Notes under the pieces: model-generated
The model's database searches: none
Told to the model about the DNA's origin: nothing
What the model saw: only the letters and a program-made list of their open reading frames with translations
In this document: one piece after another, positions 55,889-63,477 of the stretch
Numbering within the stretch: position 1 is the first letter of the stretch
Layout of the letters: the number at the start of each line of letters is the position of its first letter
Position numbers and translations under genes: made by a program
Assembly (NCBI RefSeq): GCF_015159745.1
Contig: NZ_JADDOJ010000008.1
Coordinates: forward strand, 1-64,000
Origin: Ramlibacter aquaticus
GTDB taxonomy: Bacteria > Pseudomonadota > Gammaproteobacteria > Burkholderiales > Burkholderiaceae_C
Direction of reading: 5' to 3'
Length of the DNA: 64,000 bases

Positions 55889-57322
55889 ATGACTGAAAAC
55901 CCCATTCGAGCCGTCACCTACAACGACACCGTGGTCCGCCAGTTCTCGCTGATGGCCGTGGTGTGGGGCGTGGTGGGCATGCTCGTCGGGCTCATCATCG
56001 CCGCGCAGCTGGCCTGGCCCGAACTCAACCTGGGCATTCCCTGGCTGTCCTACGGGCGCCTGCGTCCGCTGCACACCAACGCGGTGATCTTCGCGTTCGG
56101 TGGCTGCGCGCTGTTCGCCACCAGCTACTACGTGGTGCAGCGCACCTGCCACACCGGCCTGTTCCTGCCCAAGCTCGCCAGCTTCACTTTCTGGGGCTGG
56201 CAGGCGGTGATCGTGGCGGCGGCCATCAGCCTGCCCATGGGCTACACCACGGGCAAGGAATACGCCGAGCTCGAGTGGCCCATCGACATCCTGATCACGG
56301 TGGTCTGGGTCTCGTACGCGATCGTCTTCTTCGGCACCGTCGGCACCCGCAAGGTCAGGCACATCTACGTGGCCAACTGGTTCTACGGTGGCTTCATCCT
56401 CGCCGTCGCCCTGCTGCACGTGGTCAACAGCGCCGAAGTGCCGGCCGGCTGGATGAAGTCCTACTCGGCCTACGCCGGCGTACAGGACGCGATGGTGCAG
56501 TGGTGGTACGGCCACAACGCGGTCGGCTTCTTCCTCACCGCGGGCTTCCTCGGGATGATGTACTACTTCATCCCCAAGCAGGCCGAGCGGCCGGTCTACA
56601 GCTACCGGCTCTCCATCGTCCACTTCTGGGCGCTGATCTTCACCTACATGTGGGCGGGTCCGCACCACCTGCACTACACCGCGCTGCCCGACTGGACGCA
56701 ATCCCTGGGCATGGTGTTCTCGCTGATCCTGCTGGCGCCCAGCTGGGGCGGGATGATCAACGGCATCATGACGCTGTCGGGTGCCTGGCACAAGCTGCGT
56801 GACGACCCCGTGCTGCGCTTCCTGATCGTGTCCCTGTCCTTCTACGGCATGAGCACCTTCGAGGGCCCGATGATGTCCATCAAGACGGTCAACTCGCTGT
56901 CCCACTACACCGACTGGACCATCGGCCACGTGCACTCCGGCGCCCTGGGCTGGGTCGGCCTGGTGTCCATGGGTTCCCTGTACTTCCTGATCCCGCGCCT
57001 GTTCGGTCAGAAGAAGATGTACAGCACCAAGGCGATCGAACTGCACTTCTGGGTCGCCACCATCGGCATCGTGCTGTACATCGCCGCCATGTGGATCGCC
57101 GGCGTGATGCAGGGCCTGATGTGGCGCGCCATCAACCCGGACGGCACGCTGACCTACACCTTCGTCGAGGCTGTCAAGGCGACCTATCCCTTCTACGTGG
57201 TGCGCGTGGTCGGCGGCCTGCTGTACCTCTCCGGCATGCTGATCATGGCCTGGAACACCTGGATGACCGTCGCCCGCGGCCATGCCGTGCCGGTCGCCAT
57301 CCCGGTTCCCCAGGCCGCCTGA
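55889..57322 (+). CDS. ccoN: Cytochrome c oxidase, cbb3-type, subunit I
   Basis: Catalytic membrane subunit (477 residues, about 12 helices) reducing oxygen at the heme b3-CuB site with very high affinity. The low-spin heme ligand His62 lies in [11 protein letters not shown], the CuB His region is [10 protein letters not shown], and the His pair is in [31 protein letters not shown] carries further heme ligands. The cross-linked Tyr typical of cbb3 sits on a different helix from aa3 enzymes. GAGG precedes the ATG. First gene of ccoNOQP. Confidence 0.97.
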   Translation: MTENPIRAVTYNDTVVRQFSLMAVVWGVVGMLVGLIIAAQLAWPELNLGIPWLSYGRLRPLHTNAVIFAFGGCALFATSYYVVQRTCHTGLFLPKLASFTFWGWQAVIVAAAISLPMGYTTGKEYAELEWPIDILITVVWVSYAIVFFGTVGTRKVRHIYVANWFYGGFILAVALLHVVNSAEVPAGWMKSYSAYAGVQDAMVQWWYGHNAVGFFLTAGFLGMMYYFIPKQAERPVYSYRLSIVHFWALIFTYMWAGPHHLHYTALPDWTQSLGMVFSLILLAPSWGGMINGIMTLSGAWHKLRDDPVLRFLIVSLSFYGMSTFEGPMMSIKTVNSLSHYTDWTIGHVHSGALGWVGLVSMGSLYFLIPRLFGQKKMYSTKAIELHFWVATIGIVLYIAAMWIAGVMQGLMWRAINPDGTLTYTFVEAVKATYPFYVVRVVGGLLYLSGMLIMAWNTWMTVARGHAVPVAIPVPQAA

Positions 57323-57336
57323 AGGGAGTCAACACC

Positions 57337-57963
57337 ATGAGCAACGACAACACTTCGACCGGCTTCTCGCACGAAAAGATCGAGACCAGCAACTTCCTGA
57401 TGATCGTGCTGATCCTGCTGGTCGTCGCCATCGGCGGCGCGGTGGAGATCATCCCGCTGTTCTTCCAGAAGTCGACCACCGAGCCGATCACGGGCCTGAA
57501 GCCCTACACCGCGCTGCAGCTGGCCGGCCGCGACATCTACCTTCGCGAGGGCTGCTACAACTGCCATTCGCAGATGATCCGGCCCTTCCGCGCCGAGACG
57601 CTGCGCTACGGCCACTACTCGGTGGCGGGCGAGTTCGTGTACGACCACCCTTTCCAGTGGGGCAGCAAGCGCACCGGCCCCGACCTGCAGCGCGTGGGCG
57701 GCAAGTACAGCGACGACTGGCACAAGATCCACCTGAACAACCCGCGCGACGTGGTGCCCGAGTCCAACATGCCGGCCTATCCCTGGCTGGAGAAGAACCT
57801 CGTCGACGACGCCGCCATGCCCACGCACATGCGTGCGCTGCGCACCGTGGGCGTGCCCTACACCGACGCGGAGATCGCCAAGGCCTCGGCCGACGTGAAG
57901 GGCAAGACCGAGCAGGAAGCGCTGATCGCCTACCTGCAGAGCCTGGGCCTGTCCCTCAAGTAA
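57337..57963 (+). CDS. ccoO: Cytochrome c oxidase, cbb3-type, subunit II (mono-heme c)
   Basis: Membrane-anchored c-type cytochrome of 208 residues. One N-terminal helix (about 20-40) precedes the heme site Cys73-Tyr-Asn-Cys76-His77 ([14 protein letters not shown]). The axial Met lies later, in the [10 protein letters not shown] or neighbouring segment. The ATG is preceded by GAAGGGAG. It follows ccoN by 14 bases and precedes ccoQ by 11. Confidence 0.97.
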   Translation: MSNDNTSTGFSHEKIETSNFLMIVLILLVVAIGGAVEIIPLFFQKSTTEPITGLKPYTALQLAGRDIYLREGCYNCHSQMIRPFRAETLRYGHYSVAGEFVYDHPFQWGSKRTGPDLQRVGGKYSDDWHKIHLNNPRDVVPESNMPAYPWLEKNLVDDAAMPTHMRALRTVGVPYTDAEIAKASADVKGKTEQEALIAYLQSLGLSLK

Positions 57964-57974
57964 GGAGCACGAAC

Positions 57975-58112
57975 ATGGACGTCAACGACCTCCGCATCAT
58001 CGCCACGGTGATCTCCTTCGTCACCTTCCTGGGCATCCTGTGGTGGGCGTATGCCCGCCGCAACCAGTCCGCCTTCGAGCAGGCCGCCAACATCCCCTTC
58101 GAGCAGGACTGA
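57975..58112 (+). CDS. ccoQ: cbb3-type cytochrome c oxidase subunit CcoQ (FixQ)
   Basis: 45-residue single-helix membrane subunit that stabilises the oxidase. MDVNDLRIIATVISFVTFLGILWWAYARRNQSAFEQAANIPF, in parts, with WWAYxRRNxxxFEEA-like ending, is the CcoQ pattern. TAAGGAG precedes the start. Between ccoO and ccoP. Confidence 0.93.
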   Translation: MDVNDLRIIATVISFVTFLGILWWAYARRNQSAFEQAANIPFEQD

Positions 58113-58126
58113 GCCCGGAGCACGTC

Positions 58127-59044
58127 ATGAGCGATTTCACTTCGAACTTCTGGTCGGTCTACGTGGCCGGCATCACGCTGCTGGGCATCCTGGGCTGCGC
58201 CATCCTGCTGTGGGCGACCTCCCGCAAGAAGGTGGTGTCCACCGCCGACAACACCACGGGCCATGTCTGGGACGAGGACCTGACCGAGATGAACAACCCG
58301 CTGCCGCGCTGGTGGATGTGGCTGTTCGTCATCACCATCGTCTTCGCCGTGCTGTACCTGGTGGCCTATCCGGGCCTGGGCACCAACCCCGGCAGCCTGG
58401 GCTGGACCTCCACCGGCCAGCACGCCAAGGAGGTGGCCACCGCCAACAAGGAACTGGAACCCCTGTACGCCCAGTACACGGCCAAGAAGGTCGAGGAGCT
58501 GGCCGGCGACGGCGGCGCCATGGCCGTGGGCGAGCGCCTGTTCATGAACAACTGCGCGCAGTGCCACGGCTCGGACGCGCGCGGCTCCAAGGGCTTCCCC
58601 AACCTGACCGACAACGACTGGCTGCACGGCGGCACGCCCGAGAAGATCAAGGAAACCATCACCCAGGGCCGCATCGGCCAGATGCCGGTGATGGCGGCCG
58701 CGGTCGGCTCGCCGGAAGACGTGAAGAACGTCGCCCAGTACGTGCTGAGCCTGTCGGGCAACGCCACCGACTCGGTGCGTGCCCAGCTGGGCAAGTCCAA
58801 GTTCACCGCCTGCGCGGCCTGCCACGGCATCGACGGCAAGGGCAACCAGGCCATAGGTGCGCCCAACCTGACCGACGACATCTGGCTGCACGGCTTCGGC
58901 GAGCAGGCCATCATGAACATGGTCAACAACGGCAAGGTCAACCAGATGCCGGCCCAGGGCGGCAAGCTGACCGAGGCGCAGATCCACGTGCTGACCGCCT
59001 ACGTCTGGGGCCTGTCCAACAAGCCCACCAAGGCCACGCCCTGA
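58127..59044 (+). CDS. ccoP: Cytochrome c oxidase, cbb3-type, subunit III (di-heme c)
   Basis: Electron-entry subunit of 305 residues with two membrane helices (about 8-30 and 62-82) and a periplasmic di-heme c domain. Heme sites are Cys143-Cys146-His147 (CAQCHG) and Cys229-Cys232-His233 (CAACHG), with axial Met residues in QMPVMAA and QMPAQGG. The N-terminal helix plus NPLPRWWMWLF marks the long CcoP form. A GGAG site precedes the ATG and a strong terminator follows the stop. Confidence 0.97.
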   Translation: MSDFTSNFWSVYVAGITLLGILGCAILLWATSRKKVVSTADNTTGHVWDEDLTEMNNPLPRWWMWLFVITIVFAVLYLVAYPGLGTNPGSLGWTSTGQHAKEVATANKELEPLYAQYTAKKVEELAGDGGAMAVGERLFMNNCAQCHGSDARGSKGFPNLTDNDWLHGGTPEKIKETITQGRIGQMPVMAAAVGSPEDVKNVAQYVLSLSGNATDSVRAQLGKSKFTACAACHGIDGKGNQAIGAPNLTDDIWLHGFGEQAIMNMVNNGKVNQMPAQGGKLTEAQIHVLTAYVWGLSNKPTKATP

Positions 59045-59063
59045 GCGCACCCGCGCGGGCATG

Positions 59064-59091
59064 AAGGCCGGGCATTGCCCGGCCTTTTTTT
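59064..59091 (+). terminator. Rho-independent terminator of ccoNOQP
   Basis: A 10-bp stem (59064-59073 with 59077-59086) with loop ATT and a run of seven T residues. It begins 20 bases past the ccoP stop. Confidence 0.87.
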
Positions 59092-59142
59092 CATGGCGCG
59101 GCCCTCATGTCCCTGCGTCCCACGGGGACAACCCCGGGCTCC

Positions 59143-59184
59143 ATGATCTAGCGCAAGTGCTGGAAGTTTGACCGGGCGCAAGAT
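59143..59184 (+). promoter_or_regulatory. Anr/Fnr class II promoter of ccoG
   Basis: Box ATGAT-CTAG-CGCAA (59143-59156), a degenerate Fnr site, with CAAGAT (59179-59184) as -10. The predicted start is at about 59191, one base before the GTG that I take as the ccoG start. Confidence 0.5.
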
Positions 59185-59191
59185 TCCGGGC

Positions 59192-60613
59192 GTGAAAGTC
59201 ATTCCCATCGTCCCTGTCGCGGGCCAGGAAGGTGAGCCCGCTTCCGAATCGCTGTACGAAGCCCAGAAGAAGATCTACCCGCGTGCGGTCACGGGCCTCT
59301 TCGCCCGCTGGCGCTGGGCCTTCGTCTGGCTCACGCAGATCGTCTTCTACGGCCTGCCCTGGCTGTCCTGGGGCGGCCGGCAGGCGGTGCTGTTCGACCT
59401 GGCGGCGCGGCGCTTCTACATCTTCGGCTACGTCCTCTACCCGCAGGACTTCATCTACCTGACGGGCCTGCTGGTGATCAGCGCGCTCTCGCTGTTCCTG
59501 TTCACCGCGGTGGCCGGGCGGCTGTGGTGCGGCTTCGCCTGCCCGCAGACGGTCTACACCGAGATGTTCCTGTGGATAGAGCGCAAGGTCGAGGGTGATC
59601 GCACCGCCCGCATGAAGCTGGACGGCGCGCCCATGTCGCTGGAGAAGCTGGTCAAGAAGTGGTTCAAGCACCTGCTCTGGGTGGGCCTGGCCATGTGGAC
59701 CGGCTTCAGCTTTGTCGGCTACTTCACGCCCATCCGCGAGCTGGGCATGGAATTCCTGCAGACGCGCATGGGCTCCTGGGAGGTGTTCTGGGTCTTCTTC
59801 TATGGCTTCGCCACCTACGGCAACGCCGGCTTCATGCGCGAGCAGGTGTGCAAGTACATGTGCCCCTACGCCCGCTTCCAGAGCGCGATGTTCGACCACG
59901 ACACCATGATCGTGAGCTACGACGAGGCCCGCGGCGAGCCGCGCGGCTCGCGCTCGCGCAAGGCGGACCTGTCGCAGCTGGCCCTGGGCAGCTGCGTGGA
60001 CTGCAGCCTGTGCGTGCAGGTCTGCCCGACCGGGATCGACATCCGCCACGGCCTGCAGTACGAGTGCATAGGCTGCGGCGGCTGCATCGACGTGTGCAAC
60101 GGCGTGATGGACAAGATGGGCTATGAGCGGGGCCTGATCCGCTTCACCACCCAGAACGCCATGGCCCGGGGCTGGAAGCGCAAGGACATCCTGCGCCACG
60201 TCCTGCGGCCGCGGGTGCTGCTCTATGCCACCGTGCTGCTGGCCCTGTGCCTGGGCGTGGGCCTGAGCCTGGCCCTGCGCACGCCGCTGAAGGTGGACGT
60301 GGTGCGCGACCGCGCCGCGCTCTCGCGCATCGTGGCCGGCGGCAGGCTGGAGAACGTCTACCGCATCCAGATCATGAATGCCACCGAGCGGCCGCAGAAC
60401 TACACGCTGCATGTCGAGGGCCTGCCGGGCCTGGTCGTGGCGTCCGAGACCGAGTTCTCGGTGGCGCCGGCCGATGCCCGCTGGGTGGTCGTGCGCCTGC
60501 AGATGCCCTACGGTGCCGCCGAACCCGGCTCGCACCCCATCCATTTCCTGATCGGCGAGGCGGGCGGCGATGCGCACGTCAGCGAGAAGTCGGTCTTCCT
60601 TGTCCCGCATTGA
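59192..60613 (+). CDS. ccoG: Cytochrome c oxidase accessory protein CcoG (polyferredoxin)
   Basis: Inner-membrane iron-sulfur protein of 473 residues that reduces copper(II) for cbb3 oxidase assembly. Several membrane helices flank two 4Fe-4S ferredoxin-type clusters (CVDCSLCVQVCPTGID and CIGCGGCIDVCN). Further Cys residues are in CGFACPQTVYTE and CKYMCPYARFQ, and an Ig-like FixG_C domain closes the protein. I chose GTG 59192, which gives MKVIPIVPV, rather than the in-frame TTG at 59168. The TTG would lie upstream of the promoter start inferred from the Anr box, and neither has a ribosome site. ccoH follows. Confidence 0.93.
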   Translation: MKVIPIVPVAGQEGEPASESLYEAQKKIYPRAVTGLFARWRWAFVWLTQIVFYGLPWLSWGGRQAVLFDLAARRFYIFGYVLYPQDFIYLTGLLVISALSLFLFTAVAGRLWCGFACPQTVYTEMFLWIERKVEGDRTARMKLDGAPMSLEKLVKKWFKHLLWVGLAMWTGFSFVGYFTPIRELGMEFLQTRMGSWEVFWVFFYGFATYGNAGFMREQVCKYMCPYARFQSAMFDHDTMIVSYDEARGEPRGSRSRKADLSQLALGSCVDCSLCVQVCPTGIDIRHGLQYECIGCGGCIDVCNGVMDKMGYERGLIRFTTQNAMARGWKRKDILRHVLRPRVLLYATVLLALCLGVGLSLALRTPLKVDVVRDRAALSRIVAGGRLENVYRIQIMNATERPQNYTLHVEGLPGLVVASETEFSVAPADARWVVVRLQMPYGAAEPGSHPIHFLIGEAGGDAHVSEKSVFLVPH

Positions 60614-60623
60614 AAGGCACGCC

Positions 60624-60878
60624 ATGAAGAATGAATCTCCCAGCCAGCCCTGGTGGACCTACGGCCACGTCTGGCTCATCATCGCCGGCCCGGCGGTGGT
60701 GGTGGTGGCCGCACTGGCCACGGCCTGGATCGCGGTGCGTTCGCCCGACCCGGTGATCGCCGAAGACTATTACCAGCAGGGCATGAACATCAACAAGACC
60801 CTGGCCCGTGAGCGCGCCCGGATGCCGGCGATGCAGGGGCGCAACCACGCGAATACCCCAGCAGAGGACGCCAACTGA
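60624..60878 (+). CDS. ccoH: FixH/CcoH family assembly protein
   Basis: 84-residue protein with one membrane helix (about 15-35, HVWLIIAGPAVVVVAALATAW in parts) and a short periplasmic tail with RSPDPVIAEDYYQQGMNINKTLA in parts. The DPVIxEDYYxxGxxIN motif is diagnostic of FixH. It is shorter than rhizobial FixH and is the beta-type short form. It lies 10 bases after ccoG and is presumably co-transcribed with it. It assists cbb3 assembly; its precise role is unsettled. Confidence 0.88.
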   Translation: MKNESPSQPWWTYGHVWLIIAGPAVVVVAALATAWIAVRSPDPVIAEDYYQQGMNINKTLARERARMPAMQGRNHANTPAEDAN

Positions 60879-60908
60879 TCCGTCTACAGTGGCAGCGGAG
60901 GTTTTTTC

Positions 60909-61139
60909 ATGCGCCATGACAAGGTGATGTGGATCGTCTGGCCCGCTTTCCTGGCGGCCTGCGTCCTCGAACTGGTGGTTTTCGCCGTCGTCGATCCCAG
61001 CGAGCTGCACCTGCAGGGCTGGCCGCGGCAGGCCGTGTACACGGCCGCGTTCTTCGCCTTCTGGGCGGTCTGCGCCGGGGCCAGCGGGCTCACGGCCCTG
61101 CTGGGCACACCCCCCTCGGAAGTCAATCGCAGCGCCTGA
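60909..61139 (+). CDS. Small two-helix membrane protein of unknown function next to ccoGH
   Basis: 76 residues with two predicted membrane helices (about 7-28 and 42-64). RHDKVMWIVWPAFLAACVLELVVFAVVDPSELH, in parts, and a short C-terminal tail with TPPSEVNRSA are visible. There are no Cys pairs or heme motifs. GCGGAGG precedes the ATG. It follows ccoH by 30 bases on the same strand, so it could belong to the cbb3 assembly unit. I do not recognise it as a named family. Confidence 0.7.
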   Translation: MRHDKVMWIVWPAFLAACVLELVVFAVVDPSELHLQGWPRQAVYTAAFFAFWAVCAGASGLTALLGTPPSEVNRSA

Positions 61140-61230
61140 AGCTGTGCCTTTCGCGCCAGCTTGGTGCGCTTTGGGGGGCGGCACCCCGCGGCTTGTGCTG
61201 TAATTTCATTCAGCACTCCACACAGCCGCC

Positions 61231-62283
61231 GTGCCCACCCGTCATTACCCTGCCGCAGCCCGCCTCGCCGGTCTGCTCGATTCCGCGATGGACGGGATCA
61301 TCGCCGTGGACGAGAGCCAGCGCATCGCGCTGTACAACCGCGCGGCCGAACGGATCTTCGGCTGGCATGTGGACGAGGTCATGCTTCAGCCGCTGGACAT
61401 GCTCTTGCCCGCACGCTTCCGCGGCGCGCACGGTGGTCACGTGCGCCGCTTCGGCGAGACGGGCGTGACCTCCCGCCGCATGGGCGGCACCTCGGTGATC
61501 TACGGCCTGCGCAAGAACGGCGAGGAGTTCCCCATGGACGCCTCGATCTCGCAGCTGGTCTCGCCGGAGGGCCATCTCTACACCGTGATCCTGCGCGACG
61601 TCACCGAGCGGGTGCGCGCCCAGGAGGACCTGGCCAGCTTCGCCAAGCAGGCCAGCGCGATCCGCGAACAGGAGAAGAGCCGCGTCGCCCGCGAACTGCA
61701 CGACGAGCTGGCCCAGTCGCTCACCGCCCTGAAGATGGACGCGCTGTGGGTGCGCGACAACCTGCAGGGCGACACGGACACCCTGCGCGCCAAGCTGGAC
61801 GGCATGCTGGCCATGCTGGACGCCAGCGTGGCCGCCACGCGCCGCATCGCGGCCGACCTGCGGCCCCTGGTGCTGGACGACCTGGGCCTGGGCCCGGCCG
61901 TCGAGTGGCTGGTGCACAGCTTCATGCAGCGCAACGGCATCGCCTGCGAGCTTGAGGGCGACGCCGACCTGGAGCTGCCCGAGCCCTACGCCACGGCCGT
62001 GTTCCGCATGGTCCAGGAGTCGCTGCAGAACGTGGCCAAGCACGCCCAGGCGACCGAGGTCCACGTGGTGGTCGCGCGGGAGGAGGGCGGCCTGCGCCTG
62101 CGCGTCGTCGACGACGGTGTGGGCTTCGACACCGCCTTGCCCCGCAAGACCGCCTCGCTGGGCCTGGCCGGCCTGCGCGAGCGCGCGCAACAGCTCAAGG
62201 GCAAGGTCTCGGTGCGCAGCATGCCGGGCCGCGGCACCGAGGTGGAAGCCTGGATCCCGGTCCATGAGGGGGAGGCCGGGTGA
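61231..62283 (+). CDS. PAS-domain sensor histidine kinase (HisKA_3, NarX/DegS type)
   Basis: Cytoplasmic sensor kinase of 350 residues without membrane helices. An N-terminal PAS domain (about 12-130, LLDSAMDGIIAVDESQRIALYNRAAERIFGW in parts) is followed by the HisKA_3 phosphorylation site ARELHDELAQSLT (His157) and a HATPase domain (NVAKHAQ, DDGVGFD, GLAGLRERA). No heme-binding FixL-type signature is obvious. The start is GTG at 61231. It overlaps its response regulator by GTGA, so they form a two-component pair, beside cbb3 genes and an Fnr gene. Confidence 0.9.
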   Translation: MPTRHYPAAARLAGLLDSAMDGIIAVDESQRIALYNRAAERIFGWHVDEVMLQPLDMLLPARFRGAHGGHVRRFGETGVTSRRMGGTSVIYGLRKNGEEFPMDASISQLVSPEGHLYTVILRDVTERVRAQEDLASFAKQASAIREQEKSRVARELHDELAQSLTALKMDALWVRDNLQGDTDTLRAKLDGMLAMLDASVAATRRIAADLRPLVLDDLGLGPAVEWLVHSFMQRNGIACELEGDADLELPEPYATAVFRMVQESLQNVAKHAQATEVHVVVAREEGGLRLRVVDDGVGFDTALPRKTASLGLAGLRERAQQLKGKVSVRSMPGRGTEVEAWIPVHEGEAG

Positions 62284-62924
62284 TACGCATCGTCATCGCC
62301 GACGACCACGCCATCGTGCGCGAGGGCCTCAAGCGCATCGTCGGCGAGGCCGAGGACCTGCAGGTGGCGGACGAGGCCGCCGACGGCACGCAGGTGATGG
62401 CCCGGGTGCGCGAGTGCGCCTTCGACGTCCTGGTGCTGGACCTGTCCATGCCCGGGCGCAGCGGCATGGAGCTGATCAAGCTGGTCAAGGCCGAGAAGCC
62501 CAGGCTGCGCATCCTGGTGCTCAGCATGCACCAGGAGCTGCAGTACGCGGTGCGAGCGATCAAGTCCGGCGCCAGCGGCTACCTGACCAAGGAAAGCGCC
62601 CCGGCCGAGCTGGTGCAGGCGATCCGCAAGATCGCCGGCGGCGGGGCCTACATCACGGCCGAGGTCGCGGAGCAGCTGGCCCTGGGCGCGATGCCCGGGG
62701 TGGACGCCGCGCCCCACGAGGCGCTGACCGACCGCGAATTCCAGGTCCTGCAGCAGCTGGTCGAGGGCCATTCGGTCACGGACATCGCGGGCCGCCTGAA
62801 GCTGTCGGTGAAGACCGTGAGCACGCACAAGGCGAACCTCATGCAGAAGCTGGGCGTCACCAGCCAGAGCGCCCTGGTGCGCTACGCCATGCGGCACGGC
62901 CTCGCGGCCGACGAGGAACTCTAG
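62280..62924 (+). CDS. LuxR/NarL-family response regulator
   Basis: DNA-binding response regulator of 214 residues. The receiver has IADDH (Asp8, Asp9), phosphoacceptor Asp54 (LVLDLSMPG), and the K-loop in GYLTKESAP. The C-terminal helix-turn-helix (about 147-205) includes LTDREFQVLQQLVEGHSVTDIAGRL and VKTVSTHKANLMQKLG. GTG start overlapping the kinase. A CCTAGGA/TCCTAGG inverted repeat (62940-62957) begins 16 bases after its stop and upstream of the next gene, and is a natural candidate for its binding site. Confidence 0.92.
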   Translation: MIRIVIADDHAIVREGLKRIVGEAEDLQVADEAADGTQVMARVRECAFDVLVLDLSMPGRSGMELIKLVKAEKPRLRILVLSMHQELQYAVRAIKSGASGYLTKESAPAELVQAIRKIAGGGAYITAEVAEQLALGAMPGVDAAPHEALTDREFQVLQQLVEGHSVTDIAGRLKLSVKTVSTHKANLMQKLGVTSQSALVRYAMRHGLAADEEL

Positions 62925-62939
62925 CCGCCCGCCCTCGCG

Positions 62940-62957
62940 CCTAGGACGATTCCTAGG
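62940..62957. repeat. CTAGG-type inverted repeat upstream of the receiver-only gene
   Basis: CCTAGGA-CGAT-TCCTAGG, 7-bp perfect arms, in the 134-base gap between the response-regulator gene and the stand-alone receiver gene. Similar repeats occur at 5128-5149 and, partially, at 45766-45780. Confidence 0.6.
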
Positions 62958-63058
62958 CCGCCTCGGCGTTTGTCCCGGTCGCCAACCGGACGGCGCCTAG
63001 CCCGCGATTCAGCCGCCGCCGATGGGCCTTTCGCCCGCCGGCAGGCAAAGTTCAGGGC

Positions 63059-63469
63059 ATGGAAACGCAGACGCAAGCCCTCAAGGTGTTCCTCGCCGAC
63101 GACTCGGCGATGATCCGCCAGCGGGTCGCCAGCCTGCTCGCCGAACAGGCGGCGGGCATGGCCATCGTCGGCGAGGGCGTCACGCCCCGGGCCTGCATCG
63201 AAGGCATCCTGGCCACCCACCCCGACGTGGTGGTGCTGGACGCCCAGCTCGAGGGCGGCCAGGGCCTGGAGGTGCTGCGCGCGGTCAAGCCCGCGGCCCC
63301 CGAGATCGCCTTCGTCGTCTTCAGCAACAACGCCGGCCCCGCCTACCGCAAGCGCTACCTGGGCGCGGGCGCCTCCCGCTTCCTCGACAAGTCCGCCGAC
63401 TTCGACCAGCTCGCCGCTGCGGTGACCGCCGCCGCCCATCCCGCTTCCCCGTCCCAACTGTCCTCCTGA
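63059..63469 (+). CDS. Stand-alone receiver-domain protein (CheY-like)
   Basis: Single receiver domain of 136 residues with no output domain. Acidic pair Asp14-Asp15 (LADDSAM), phosphoacceptor Asp61 (VVVLDAQ), Ser89 in the switch position, and Lys111 (FLDKSAD) are present. It is likely a phosphate sink or a protein-protein signal partner for the kinase encoded at 61231. No ribosome site is strong; GGCAAAG lies 12 bases before the ATG. It precedes the Fnr-like gene by 8 bases, so the two may be co-transcribed. Confidence 0.88.
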   Translation: METQTQALKVFLADDSAMIRQRVASLLAEQAAGMAIVGEGVTPRACIEGILATHPDVVVLDAQLEGGQGLEVLRAVKPAAPEIAFVVFSNNAGPAYRKRYLGAGASRFLDKSADFDQLAAAVTAAAHPASPSQLSS

Positions 63470-63477
63470 GAGCCGCC

